Positions 1-9,246 of a stretch of DNA of 64,000 nucleotides are shown here, one piece after another. This stretch comes from Paracyclopina nana. Taxonomy: Eukaryota; Arthropoda; Copepoda; Cyclopoida; Cyclopettidae. The notes under the pieces were generated by a model, which was given only the letters and a program-made list of their open reading frames with translations, made no database searches and was not told where the DNA came from. Each line of letters begins with the position of its first letter. Position 1 is the first letter of the stretch. The stretch is from positions 3,410,001 to 3,474,000 of the forward strand of contig JAGUCH010000004.1 in assembly GCA_019096065.1 (NCBI GenBank). Reading direction: 5' to 3'. The position numbers and the translations under genes are program-made.

Positions 1-192
1 AAATGTGGGTGCTACCTCAACCCGAAGCCGCTTTTCAATTTCGGCAAGTAAGTAATCGAGAACTCCTTCAAGGATGCCTTGCTTGACTAGGTATTCTTGC
101 GTGGCCGAGGGTAGAGGAGCATACGTGTCTTTGCACTCGTCAAGACCAAAGGTCTTTTTTATGTCAGACCAAGCGAGATCTATTTCATCCAT
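1..192 (-). CDS. Unrecognised protein, N-terminal part only (runs off window)
   Basis: On the minus strand an ATG at 192 opens a frame with no stop for 64 codons to the window edge. The peptide begins MDEIDLAWSDIKKTFGLDE and is rich in charged and aliphatic residues, with a helix-like stretch near residues 38-58. A possible splice donor (GAG|GTAGCA) lies near the window edge, so the coding part may stop shortly before base 1. I do not recognise the family. Its start lies about 450 bp from the SIAH start on the opposite strand, so the two would be divergent. Codon use looks coding, but the evidence is only an open frame with a plausible start. Confidence 0.4.
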   Translation of the reverse strand, partial: MDEIDLAWSDIKKTFGLDECKDTYAPLPSATQEYLVKQGILEGVLDYLLAEIEKRLRVEVAPTF

Positions 193-640
193 CGCGAGCG
201 CGCGACAGCTCAAAATCTTATTGTGTATCGCCAAAAAAAAGACCAATTTATTTACTTTGGTTGTGAACGGATTGATCTTTTTCAGGCCAAATATCTTCTA
301 TTTTAGCCAAAAAATAGCAGCTGCTGTAAAGAAAAAAAGCTTCTTAGCAGCCCTGACCAAATTCCTTTGGCAGGGTTGAACGAGCAGAATTTTTCAAACT
401 TTCTGGTTTATTTGGCGCTTTTCAGAAATGTTTGTGCGTATTTAGTAGTAGTGATACGCGAAGAAGAGTTCTTTAGTCAGCCAAACTTTGCCTGGCAAGC
501 CTTTAATAGAGGTCGACCGATTTTCTGCCAAATCGAACGGTCACACTAGATAACAACTTCAGACTTCGACCCATCTCATTGATTGCTAGCAGTAGCCAAA
601 AATTGGAGTGGAGGAAGGCCAGTTGTTGTTTTTATTCCCG
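193..640. promoter_or_regulatory. Divergent intergenic region upstream of SIAH
   Basis: This stretch separates the minus-strand partial gene from the SIAH start. It is AT-rich and holds no convincing coding exon. By position it should contain the SIAH 5' UTR and promoter, and perhaps a shared divergent promoter. I see no clear TATA box or recognisable motif. Confidence 0.3.
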
Positions 641-1896
641 ATGGCCTCAACTCAGCCATCGTCACAGACACAACAGCTCGTCGTGTCGACGGCCCCTGGC
701 TCAACTAACAGCACCAAAAACCGAGGTCTTCCTCCAACAGCAGCGTCAGCTCCGTCGACCTCGGGAGCAGTTCCTGCTATGGGTTCTTCTTCGGCCGTAG
801 CCGTAGCCTTGACCATGAGTGTAGCCCCCAACTCTAACCAGACCAACCAAGATCTGGCCGCCCTTTTTGAGTGCCCCGTTTGCTTTGACTATGTTCTACC
901 TCCCATTCTGCAGGTACGGCTGACAGCATTTTTAGAGAGGCTCTGAAGTCAACAGTTGATGTTGGCTACTCTTAATACTGGTTGGTCGGGAAGTATAAGA
1001 AGGTCTTTGTTTGCAGTGTCATGCGGGGCATTTGGTTTGCTCCTCGTGTCGACCCAAGTTGACATGTTGCCCCACCTGCCGAGGCCAACTCGGTGGAAAC
1101 ATTCGGAATTTGGCCATGGAAAAGGTGGCCTCGACGGTGATGTTCCCCTGCCGCTATCAATCCTCTGGTTGCGGTCTTTCCCTCTTGCATACTGAAAAAA
1201 CGGACCACGAAGAGACGTGCGAGTTTCGCCCCTATTCGTGTCCCTGCCCTGGTGCCAGTTGCAAGTGGCAAGGGTCGCTTGAGCAGGTTATGTCTCATCT
1301 AATGCAAGCTCACAAGTCCATCACAACTTTGCAAGGTATACTCAAGATGGCTTCTCAATATAAATAGCAGGGAGCTACATTGTCTCCATTCTCCTTAGGC
1401 GAAGACATAGTTTTTCTCGCAACAGACATCAACCTTCCTGGTGCCGTCGACTGGGTTATGATGCAGAGCTGCTTTGGACATCACTTTATGTAAGAGCTAC
1501 TACTCTTGGCAGCTTGCTTAGGCATTTTTTACATTGTCCACTTACAGGCTGGTTTTGGAGAAGCAAGAGAAATTTGACGGCCATCAACAGTTTTTTGCCA
1601 TTGTACAGCTCATAGGGACAAGAAAGCAAGCGGAGAATTTCGCATACAGGTGAGACTTTTCTAGCTAGCGTCTGATTGACATCGTCGTCAAACCTACTCC
1701 TAATGTCTAATTTTGCAGATTGGAACTCAACGGTCATCGTAGAAGGCTCACGTGGGAGGCAACACCTAGGTCAATTCACGAAGGAGTCTCGTCCGCCATA
1801 ATGAACTCAGATTGCCTGGTCTTCGACACATCGATAGCACAGCTTTTCGCTGACAACGGGAATCTCGGCATCAATGTCACCATTTCCATGTGCTGA
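641..1896 (+). CDS. SIAH1: SIAH/Seven-in-absentia E3 ubiquitin ligase
   Basis: Five exons (641-913, 1017-1335, 1399-1489, 1548-1649, 1719-1896) join in frame to a 320-aa protein. A low-complexity Ser/Thr/Ala-rich N-terminus (about residues 1-75) is followed by a C3HC4 RING ([16 protein letters not shown], then [15 protein letters not shown]). Next come the SIAH zinc fingers and the substrate-binding domain, ending with the near-invariant [15 protein letters not shown] proteins ubiquitinate targets for proteasomal degradation, for example DCC, Phyllopod/Tramtrack partners and synaptophysin in other animals. Human SIAH1 is 282 aa, so the extra length is the N-terminal tail. Introns are 59-103 bp with GT-AG ends. 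An upstream in-frame GTG exists, but ATG 641 is the natural start. Family identification is very secure; orthology to SIAH1 versus SIAH2 is not meaningful in an invertebrate. Confidence 0.96.
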
Positions 1897-2375
1897 TAGC
1901 TGCCCATTTGGATCTGACCGGTGTTCGATGCTCTGTCAAGGAGAAACTGTTTCAGCGTTTCTTTTTTTCTGCTACGTAAAACAAAAATTTCGCATGATTC
2001 CTCGCTGCGGATCATGTCTATGCTAATAATTCGCTTTATTTTGTTGTTACTGTTCAGTGTGAATGCGCAACTTCCAACGAATATCAGCATCATCTTAGGA
2101 AAGAAATTCAAGTCTGCAAGTAGCCTTGGTCATTGTCAGCCTCCCTTGAGGCTACTTGCTCCTCGTCATGCATGCATATATTGGCAGAACGAAATCACAT
2201 TCATGCTGAATGATGTAAAGATCGCGGTAAAAGAAATAAAAAATCTTATTCACCCACCCGAAAAAAAGTGAATTTTTATTGCTGCTAAACATTGCTAGGG
2301 GGCCTAAAAATGCCTTATCAGTAAATCAGCAGTTTGCTGCTGACAGCTGAAGAGAGGAGTTAACTTCGTAGAAAC
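1897..2375. other. SIAH 3' UTR and VAMP upstream region
   Basis: No gene is recognised here. The stretch should contain the SIAH 3' UTR; an AATAAA-like signal lies near 2237. It should also hold the promoter or 5' UTR of the synaptobrevin-like gene. Open frames present here look like chance. Confidence 0.4.
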
Positions 2376-2768
2376 ATGGCTACCTACCAAGATACTCATG
2401 TTGCCCAGGCGAGAAACCAGGTACGAAAAATTGATCTCGTAGAAGCAGGATTTAAGCAGGATTTTCACGACACCACTTTCAAGGTGAATGAGGTGCTCGA
2501 TGTGATGAAGAATAATGTCAACAAGGTCATGGAGAGAGAAGGCAAGCTCAGTGACTTGGACACCAGAGCCTCCAATTTGGAGAGCTCGTCCATCCAATTT
2601 ACTACCAACTCTAAGAGGCTGAGGAAGAAGTACTGGTGGGAGAACCTGAAAATGAAGCTTATTCTAGGCGGAGTTGTTGTCGCCATTCTTATCATCATCA
2701 TAGTTGTCATTGTTGAGGAATCAAAGAGCGATGACTCGAGTCCTTCAACGACAGCAAAACCGCAGTAG
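2376..2768 (+). CDS. VAMP/synaptobrevin-like R-SNARE, intronless
   Basis: A single 130-codon exon encodes an R-SNARE. The SNARE motif spans about residues 31-85, with the zero-layer arginine at position 54 (KVMEREGKL). A juxtamembrane basic and tryptophan segment (RLRKKYWWENLKMK) is typical of VAMP1/2. One transmembrane helix spans about residues 93-113, followed by a 17-residue luminal tail rich in Ser/Asp/Thr. Such proteins sit in vesicle membranes and pair with syntaxin and SNAP-25 family proteins to drive fusion. The N-terminus lacks the proline-rich stretch of neuronal VAMP2, so it may be a VAMP paralogue rather than the neuronal orthologue. The whole core lies in one exon, whereas animal VAMP genes usually split it; this could reflect intron loss or retroposition. 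ATG 2376 has a good context (AAACATGG). Confidence 0.92.
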   Translation: MATYQDTHVAQARNQVRKIDLVEAGFKQDFHDTTFKVNEVLDVMKNNVNKVMEREGKLSDLDTRASNLESSSIQFTTNSKRLRKKYWWENLKMKLILGGVVVAILIIIIVVIVEESKSDDSSPSTTAKPQ

Positions 2769-2841
2769 TATGGTATTCTTCATGTATATTTTAAAAACAA
2801 CCATATTAAGAGGAATATATCGCGAAACTTTTAACATCACT

Positions 2842-2847
2842 AATAAA
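2842..2847 (+). terminator. Poly(A) signal of the VAMP gene
   Basis: AATAAA lies 74 bp after the synaptobrevin stop codon and 22 bp before the last base of the convergent PLEKHJ1 coding region. The two 3' UTRs probably overlap. Confidence 0.5.
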
Positions 2848-2868
2848 TGCAGCAAGATCAGTTCGCTA

Positions 2869-3627
2869 TCACAAATCCAACAGGTTAGCCGTGGGCACGT
2901 GGCTCTGAAAGCTGGCCTTTTTGTGGAGCCTTTTCTCGTCAATGGCGGAATTCTCTTCGTCGTTGTCACCCTCCGTTTTATGATGAGGGGAAAATGTCTC
3001 CCAGTTCTCTACAACATGACTTTGAAACGTGGACTTTTGCTTGGCTTTTCGAGGCTTTGGTGCTGGTGGTTGCTCAGGGTTGAATGGCAGAAGGGATTCA
3101 CCAGTTTTGGGGTAGAACAAGGGGTTACAACCGAAAGCTGTTCGGTCCAAAGGATCACAGCCAGTCTTGTTTCTCAGGCTAATCTGCAGATTAACCAGTT
3201 GATCACGAAGGCCCTGGTAGCTCGCATATTTGAGGGCTGTCACCCATTGCTTTGCATGTCTTGGGCTGTCAGCCACAAAGGTATGGTGCTTGTCTCCGCC
3301 TGATTCCGCAAAAATAACGGAGAAAGCATTGGGAGTCTCGAAGCCTTCGGGTTGGACGTGGAAAGACTCCAAAATGAGGACGCCCATGGGCTCGGCCCCG
3401 TTGGCTGGGCGGCCAGAGACGGCGTTGGGGTTGAGGCGGAAGTAGAATAAGCAATTGGCTCGCAATTTGAACCAACGCTCACGAGGCTCGTTGGAGCTGG
3501 TGGAGTTGGCCCAAATGCCTGATAGACCCCCAGAGCTCTTGGATTTGGGCTGCCGATGTAGCAATTTCCCCTCCCATGAAGGAGTCTGCTGGGCTAGAGC
3601 AGCGACTTCCGCCTCATTCCACCTCAT
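2869..3627 (-). CDS. PLEKHJ1: PLEKHJ1-like PH-domain protein, intronless, with C-terminal extension
   Basis: One 252-codon exon. The N-terminus (MRWNEAEVAALAQQ) and the PH core match the PLEKHJ1 family: a long first loop, then ERWFKLRANCLFYFR, EPMGVLILESF and the conserved tryptophan at 128 (AKQWVTALKYASY). The following KTGCDPL segment is also shared. The PH domain spans about residues 17-137. PLEKHJ1 (GNRPX) is a small phosphoinositide-binding endosomal adaptor. Human PLEKHJ1 is about 149 aa; this protein adds some 90 residues. These carry a proline-rich patch, an acidic segment and two copies of a K-x-S/T-FQSHV motif (phenylalanine at 201 and 240), ending in NLLDL, which resembles but does not fully match a clathrin box. 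It is convergent with the VAMP gene, with 100 bp between coding ends. Confidence 0.85.
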   Translation of the reverse strand: MRWNEAEVAALAQQTPSWEGKLLHRQPKSKSSGGLSGIWANSTSSNEPRERWFKLRANCLFYFRLNPNAVSGRPANGAEPMGVLILESFHVQPEGFETPNAFSVIFAESGGDKHHTFVADSPRHAKQWVTALKYASYQGLRDQLVNLQISLRNKTGCDPLDRTAFGCNPLFYPKTGESLLPFNPEQPPAPKPRKAKQKSTFQSHVVENWETFSPHHKTEGDNDEENSAIDEKRLHKKASFQSHVPTANLLDL

Positions 3628-4319
3628 TTTTCATTGAACAAGGCAGCAAAGGGAGAATTCGCTTTTGTTTAGTCAATGTGTCATTTTTTTTCAAAACAGC
3701 CATTGACTGTTGCCAGATTTTTTGATGACAAGGCGCCGCTAATTCTATCTAAAATAGCCAGGATCGGCGTAGTCGAAAATTTGGCCAAAAATGGCCGGGT
3801 TTTGGCAAATTTGCTTTTAAAAGAAAAGCTGCGAAGTTTCTCAACTTTATGACATGAATTTGAAAAGGTGCCGCAAATTCGCCAAAAAATAGCCGAATTT
3901 TAGCTCTTTCCGGGTAAAAAAGTAGCCGCTGCGGCGTAAAATCGCTGTATCTGGCAGCTTACTTGCAATGCAGTTCATGAGAGGTAGCTGTAGGTGTGTG
4001 CATACCAAAAAAGGAGAGCGAGGTTGCACGTGATCATTACTAACTTGTGCATTTCCATCCACAAAAAGCGAGTTTTTGGCGTTTTCATCGAGTGCTTTGC
4101 CTATAATTTGTCGAAAGTAGTTATAACTTGCGTCTCATGCACTTGAAACTTTGGAAGATTTTGCTTTCAGTTCCCACAAGCGAAATGGTCCGATGAAATA
4201 CAGAGAAAGCCCAAAATATCGTAAGTGCCATCTTAATTCTCCAAGTTTTTCTCATTGCTTGTTTTGCAATTGTTCATTCGACGAGAAAAATTTATAGTAT
4301 TTGTTTACCTTTGCAGAAA
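3628..4319. other. PLEKHJ1 upstream region and WASP 5' UTR with intron
   Basis: AT-rich DNA without coding exons. A likely noncoding WASP exon ends near 4218 with a GTAAGT donor, and the acceptor TTTGCAG at 4311-4316 sits three bases before the WASP start codon. This implies a 5' UTR intron of about 100 bp. Nothing else is recognised. Confidence 0.4.
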
Positions 4320-6245
4320 ATGACACAGAGTCAAGTGAAACGGCCATCTCAAGGCTCTGCGGCCTCTCATTTGCTTAACAATGAAGAAAATTCAGCATTG
4401 GCTCGAATTTTAGGTGCAAGATGTCCCAGCTTGTCGACAGCCGTTGTGCAGATTTATATGTCAGACTCAGCTGCAGGTAATTTCATTGCTACTGTCATGT
4501 CATTGCCATTTTTTACGTTTGCCAACTTTTTAGGCCATGCTCGATGGAACAAAAGATCCTGTGGGGTGGTTTGCTTGGTCAAAGACAACCCCAAGAGGTC
4601 CTATTTTATTCGAGTTGTGGATATGGATCGCAAATGCGTCGTCTTTGATCAGGAAATCTACAACCAATTCCGGTACAGGACACCTCGGCCCTATTTTCAT
4701 ACATTTGAAGCTGAAGATGGGCAAGTGGGCCTCAACTTTGCTGATGAGCATGAGGCATACACTTTCCAGAATGCTATTGAGGACAAGCTGAATGAGCGGA
4801 GATTGCGGCGTGAGCGAAGGATGGCTTCGAAGAGGCAAAACCAAAATGGCGCTGGAATGATTACCGAGCAACAGGTTCAACCTGTTCAGCCAAAGTCCCC
4901 AGCACAAGTGCAGCAGCAGCAACCAGTTCAGCCAGTTCATGTTCCTGCTCATGTTTACTTCAACAGGTAAGAATAAGTTGTTTGATTCAAGGGAATAATC
5001 ATTGAACTAGTGCTACAAATATCCAAATTGTCCACATTCTTCCCGAGATGTGAGTTGACTTTTGCAATACTTTCTCCTAAAATCCCTCAAGATAAACGAC
5101 CCCTTTTCTTATATTGTATTACCAATTATTCTTGGCAAATTTGATGCTTTCAATCTGTATGCTGCCCAAAAGGTAGTGCATAGTGGAATTAGGAACCTGT
5201 ATTGTGAGGCACAGAGTTGGCTGATCACAAAACTGCAAACAAAGTTGAACAGCAAGTTGCTCTAAAATTGTGATTGACATTATAAAGCAACACTTTCTTA
5301 TGATTGCAGGCCGCATGATGGCAAGAAAAAGAAGAAAGTGAAGTTGAGAAAAGAAGACATCTCGTTGCCAACAAATTTCCAGCACATCAGTCATGTGGGT
5401 TGGGATCCCAACAAAGGCTTTGACTTGGAAAACGTTGACCCAAAGTTGAAGCAATTCTTCTCAAAAGCAGGAGTCTCAGAAAGGGAACTACAGGACAAGG
5501 ATACTAGAGATTTTATTTATGACTTCATAGACAAGCATGGTGGTATTGAGGCTGCTCTCCTCGAGGTGGAAAAGAAAAGTGCAAACAATGCTGCCCCAGC
5601 TCCACCCCCAAGGCAAAGCTCAATTGCTAGGCCTCCCCCTCCATCAAAGATTCAGGCCACGCCTCCCAACAAAGCTTCTCATCAAGCTCCGCCTCCTCCT
5701 AGGCTGCATCAAGCACCGCCAGTACCCCCTCCGTCAAGCAAGGGAATTGCTCCAGCCCCTCCATCAGCTGTAGTAATACCTCCACCCCCTCCGCCCCCTC
5801 CTCCCCCTCCCCGCCCCCACCACCTATGACGGCAATTGTTCCCCCTGCCCCGCCCATCATGCCGAAGGCCCCTCCTCCGCCCAGCGTGGGACCAGCTGCG
5901 CCACCGCCTCCTCCTCTTTTGCCTCCTGTGGATGATGTGAGGCATAATTTGATGGAGGAGATCCGGAAAGGAGCTGGAGGTTTGAGGCATGTGAAAGCGG
6001 AGGAAAGGAAAGCCAAGCCGTCCACCGACTCCAGAGGTGAGCTTTTGGATCAGATTCGCAGTGGTGTGACTTTGAAGAAGGTGGAATTTGACAACAAGAG
6101 CGAGGGAAATTCGAGCAGCGAAATGCCCTCCGGGATTGCTGGTATGCTGCAAAAAGCTTTGCAAGAACGAACCACTGCTTTATGCCTTAGCTCCAGCGAC
6201 GAAGAGCATGAAGCAGATGATGATGATGATGAATGGGACGACTAA
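4320..6245 (+). CDS. WASL: WASP/N-WASP actin nucleation-promoting factor, with a frame break in the proline tract
   Basis: Three coding exons (4320-4476, 4534-4966, 5310-6245). The order is an N-terminal WH1/EVH1 domain (VVCLVKDNPKRSYFIRVVD), a basic lysine stretch, and a CRIB Cdc42-binding motif (ISLPTNFQHISHVGW, about residues 214-228). A long polyproline region, two WH2 motifs (LMEEIRKGAGGLRHV and LLDQIRSGVTLKKV), the connector (GIAGMLQKALQER) and an acidic tail ending DDEWDD follow. WASP links Cdc42 and PIP2 signals to Arp2/3 activation. Two WH2 motifs indicate the N-WASP type. Near 5800-5826, in a C-rich polyproline stretch, the frame shifts: the upstream frame meets TGA at 5827-5829, while the WH2-acidic part continues in another frame. 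One missing base, from an assembly or homopolymer error or a real mutation, would explain it. With an uninterrupted frame the protein would be about 508 aa. Confidence 0.93.
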
Positions 6246-7149
6246 TCTGGTATACCATCATATTAACTATGACTTAATTCTTTTATGACCCGGTAGCATG
6301 CAATCCTAAAAATAATTAATGGAATTTTGCTATAAAGATTAGCCAATTGGAAGTTAAATTCCCTGATTGTGAGAAACAGGCAAATTAATTAACTCATGCA
6401 ATCTTGTACGTTCTACTGTGAAAGTTAAATATGAGCCTGAGTGCGAGTCTGGTTCAAGTTTTTGTAGTGACTGATCCTTTCTCTCAGCCATCCTGTTAAA
6501 GTTCACATCTTCTGGTCAAAATTGCTTGATAGCTCTCTTCTTAAGGATGACAGTTACATGGATTTTAGATAGTTAGAAGTTATCTTCATCAGCAGAGTTG
6601 GCCTGTGCAATGTCCTTTGATTCCAGGGACCAAATGGGCAGGGCTGTCAGCAATTTGCTCAACTTAAGCAAAGGAGTTCTTTGGGTATCTGTTCTAGGCC
6701 AATTTTGCCTCAAGATAAAAATTGAAGTCAGAATGAGTCCATGGAAAAGCCCAGATCAGTGCTGACCTTTTCATCAGCCTCCTTCAACTAAAGTACTTGA
6801 TTCTTTGATTAGTTTTGTTGTGGAACTAAAGGAAAACCAACACTTTCCAGTTTTCCAGGCACATTTTTCTGACGCACATAAATACTTGCAAAAAAGCTGA
6901 CCCTTAATGCAAGCATCAGAGCTGGCTTGCATTTCCATTTTCTTATAATGTAGCGTATATCTAGCATAATTTTGGAGATTGCATAGAGCGACACACGATC
7001 GCGACAAAAGCTGTACATTTATCTTCTCACCAAAATCAACCCAAGTTCACTTGGTAGCTGCTGTGGGAATAGAAAAAGGTAATTTTGTCTGGATATTTTA
7101 ATCAATTTCAATGGTTCACAGAATACATTTCTAATAAGTAAATACTTTG

Positions 7150-7490
7150 CTACAATATTAGTGAGAAAATGGTCTGTCAAAGTCAACAAATTATTGAAAA
7201 AAATGGGTCAGAAAAGTGGAAGGAAAAGATTTGAGAAGTGCTCAGAAAGGCTGACTTAAAACTGAGTGAAAAAAGTTTAATAGAAAACATATGTCAAAAG
7301 TGATAAGAAGTGGTCCAATAGTAGTGAACTTTAAGTAGTTGGTTACGTGATTGGTGAAAAAGAGCAAAAAAGTGGTCTGACAAGTGGTTCAGAAAAAAGG
7401 TCTGGGATATTGGTCTAAAAATTAGTCAGTTAAGTGGTCCGAAAAAGTGATCAGAAAAGTGGTCAGAGAAAGTGGATGGAAAAGTGGTCT
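7150..7490 (+). repeat. Degenerate AAGTGGTC(C/T)GAAA-type repeats
   Basis: Many diverged copies of a short purine-rich motif (AAAAGTGGTCTG, AAGTGGTCCG, AAAGTGATCAG and similar) at irregular spacing of about 12-25 bp. This looks like an old, decayed minisatellite. No function is evident. Confidence 0.6.
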
Positions 7491-8199
7491 GCAATGCAAT
7501 GTTGAAGCTTAGTTAGGTTAGCTTATCTTAAGTGAGTTAGTTATTTAAAGACCGAAAACTTACAGCCTCTAACCTAACCACTCGCATTTACTTTAAAAGA
7601 GGGTAAATTAGCAGGTATTATATGAAATTAAGTCCAATACTTTACAGTATTTTTTGAGAAAAAGTTCAAGAGCGTCATAAGTGGTATTGATCAGAGATGG
7701 CGCTACCGCGCTCTATGTATTCTAGCATCTGCAGCCACAAAATAATAATCAATTTTACATAAAAATAAAATATGGTTATGAGGTTAGAATCTGCTCAGTT
7801 TTAAAATCTACATGTTAAGGTGAAATGGCATGGTTTTAAGGTCATACATACATTGGGTTTTTCGGTAACATTTTTACGTGAGTACATTGAACTACATACC
7901 TGTGTATTTCTAGTATTAACTTGGTTTTAATTTTAAGTAATGCATTAAAACTAAAAAGGCATCTTGGCAAAGTCTCAGAGATTTCTAAAAATCAGATGAT
8001 TTTTTTAGAGTTAAGGTCGCTAAAACCCAAATCAATAGTTTTCTTACTTAAGAACAGACTAAACCAAAGAAAAGTTGGAAGGTTAGCCCTTTTTTGTAAG
8101 ACTACTTAAAAGTTATGACTGAAATAGTTATTGTAGATAAGCAGGGCATTAAAACAGAATATGTCCTAAAACAGACGTCAATAGACTTTAAAACCGCTA

Positions 8200-9055
8200 T
8201 GTATAGATATAGATGCGTTAGACGATTTATATGGCTTAGATGATCATCTTTGTCATCTATATTTGTACCGTTTTCAGATGATTTTTGACAATCCTCATCT
8301 ATATTTGAACTGTTACTTGTATGTGCTTAAGTGTAGTATAAATTAATACATAGATGATTCTTGGATCAGCCATTTATAACTGGACCAAATATAGATGATT
8401 TTAGACTTAAACAAAGCTCAAGCAAATATGATGGCTTTTGAAATATTGCTCCTTAAAATACATGGCTCTTTTAAAATCTGAATTACGAAAAATAATCAGA
8501 ACAATTATAATTACTTTTCATTTTATGGTATGGAAAATCCAAGAATTACTTAGTAAAGAACTAAAATTATACCTCTAATTTTATAGGAACAAAAAGCTTG
8601 TAACATTTTGAGCCAGAAGTTAAATATTTCACTTGATTTTTATTCCAAGAAAGCATATAAAAAGTTGTGTTTTTTGGCTTCTATCTAATACTTCATTAAT
8701 CAATTAAGCTCAGTAATATTTTGGAGAAGTACAATTTATTTTGGAAATTGAGACTCATAATTTTGTTTTCTTTTATTTAGGTTTTCATGTAGTTTGGTCA
8801 ATTGGCAGGTGGAATACATTTTAAAAATATTTTGGGTCTAGCTTAAAATTAGCTTTAAAGTAGCTCATCATAGCTATGCATAAGCTATCATCTAAATTAG
8901 TCCAAATATAGATGACAACAAAAATCATCTATATTTATTCATCTATTAAGTGCAGGAGATTGGTGGTACACAAAAAACATTGATATTTAGACCAAAAACG
9001 GTACAAATATGTATAGATGACAAAGATGATCATCTAAGTCATCTATATTTATACA
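8200..9055. mobile_element. Foldback/MITE-like element with ~60-bp terminal inverted repeats
   Basis: The segment 8200-8273 (TGTATAGATATAGATG ... GTACCGTTTT) is nearly the reverse complement of 8996-9055 (AAACGGTACAAAT ... ATTTATACA). Both arms contain a shared TGATCATC core and repeated CATCTATATTTG motifs. The interior is AT-rich without coding capacity and carries more scattered CATCTATAT motifs. The structure fits a nonautonomous DNA transposon. I see no convincing target-site duplication, so the ends are approximate. Confidence 0.65.
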
Positions 9056-9212
9056 GACCCCTTTAACACACAAAGATAAAATTGATTCCAGCTACTCCGC
9101 CTTAGATATTAAAAATATGGTCGTAGATCGTAAAATATTTACACCCTGTAGATCTTAAAACGTAGATCACACTACGGTTTCCCAAAAAGTCAAGCTCCAG
9201 AAATAAAGACAG

Positions 9213-9218
9213 TTTATT
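9213..9218 (-). terminator. Poly(A) signal of MDN1
   Basis: TTTATT on the plus strand, AATAAA on the gene strand, 29 bp after the midasin stop codon. Confidence 0.55.
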
Positions 9219-9246
9219 ATCATAACTCACTGAACGAAATACGTCG

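Larger units (their letters stand above)
6246..9212. other. Gene-free stretch between WASP and MDN1 3' ends
   Basis: About 3 kb with no coding exon I can support. It starts with the WASP 3' UTR. A degenerate purine-rich repeat lies at 7150-7490 and an inverted-repeat element at 8200-9055 (both listed separately). Between them the DNA is AT-rich and unremarkable. Confidence 0.6.

Noticed and set aside
1921-2271. 116-codon plus-strand frame after SIAH
   Set aside because: Lies in the SIAH 3' UTR/intergenic DNA, with no homology or splice support; composition looks random.
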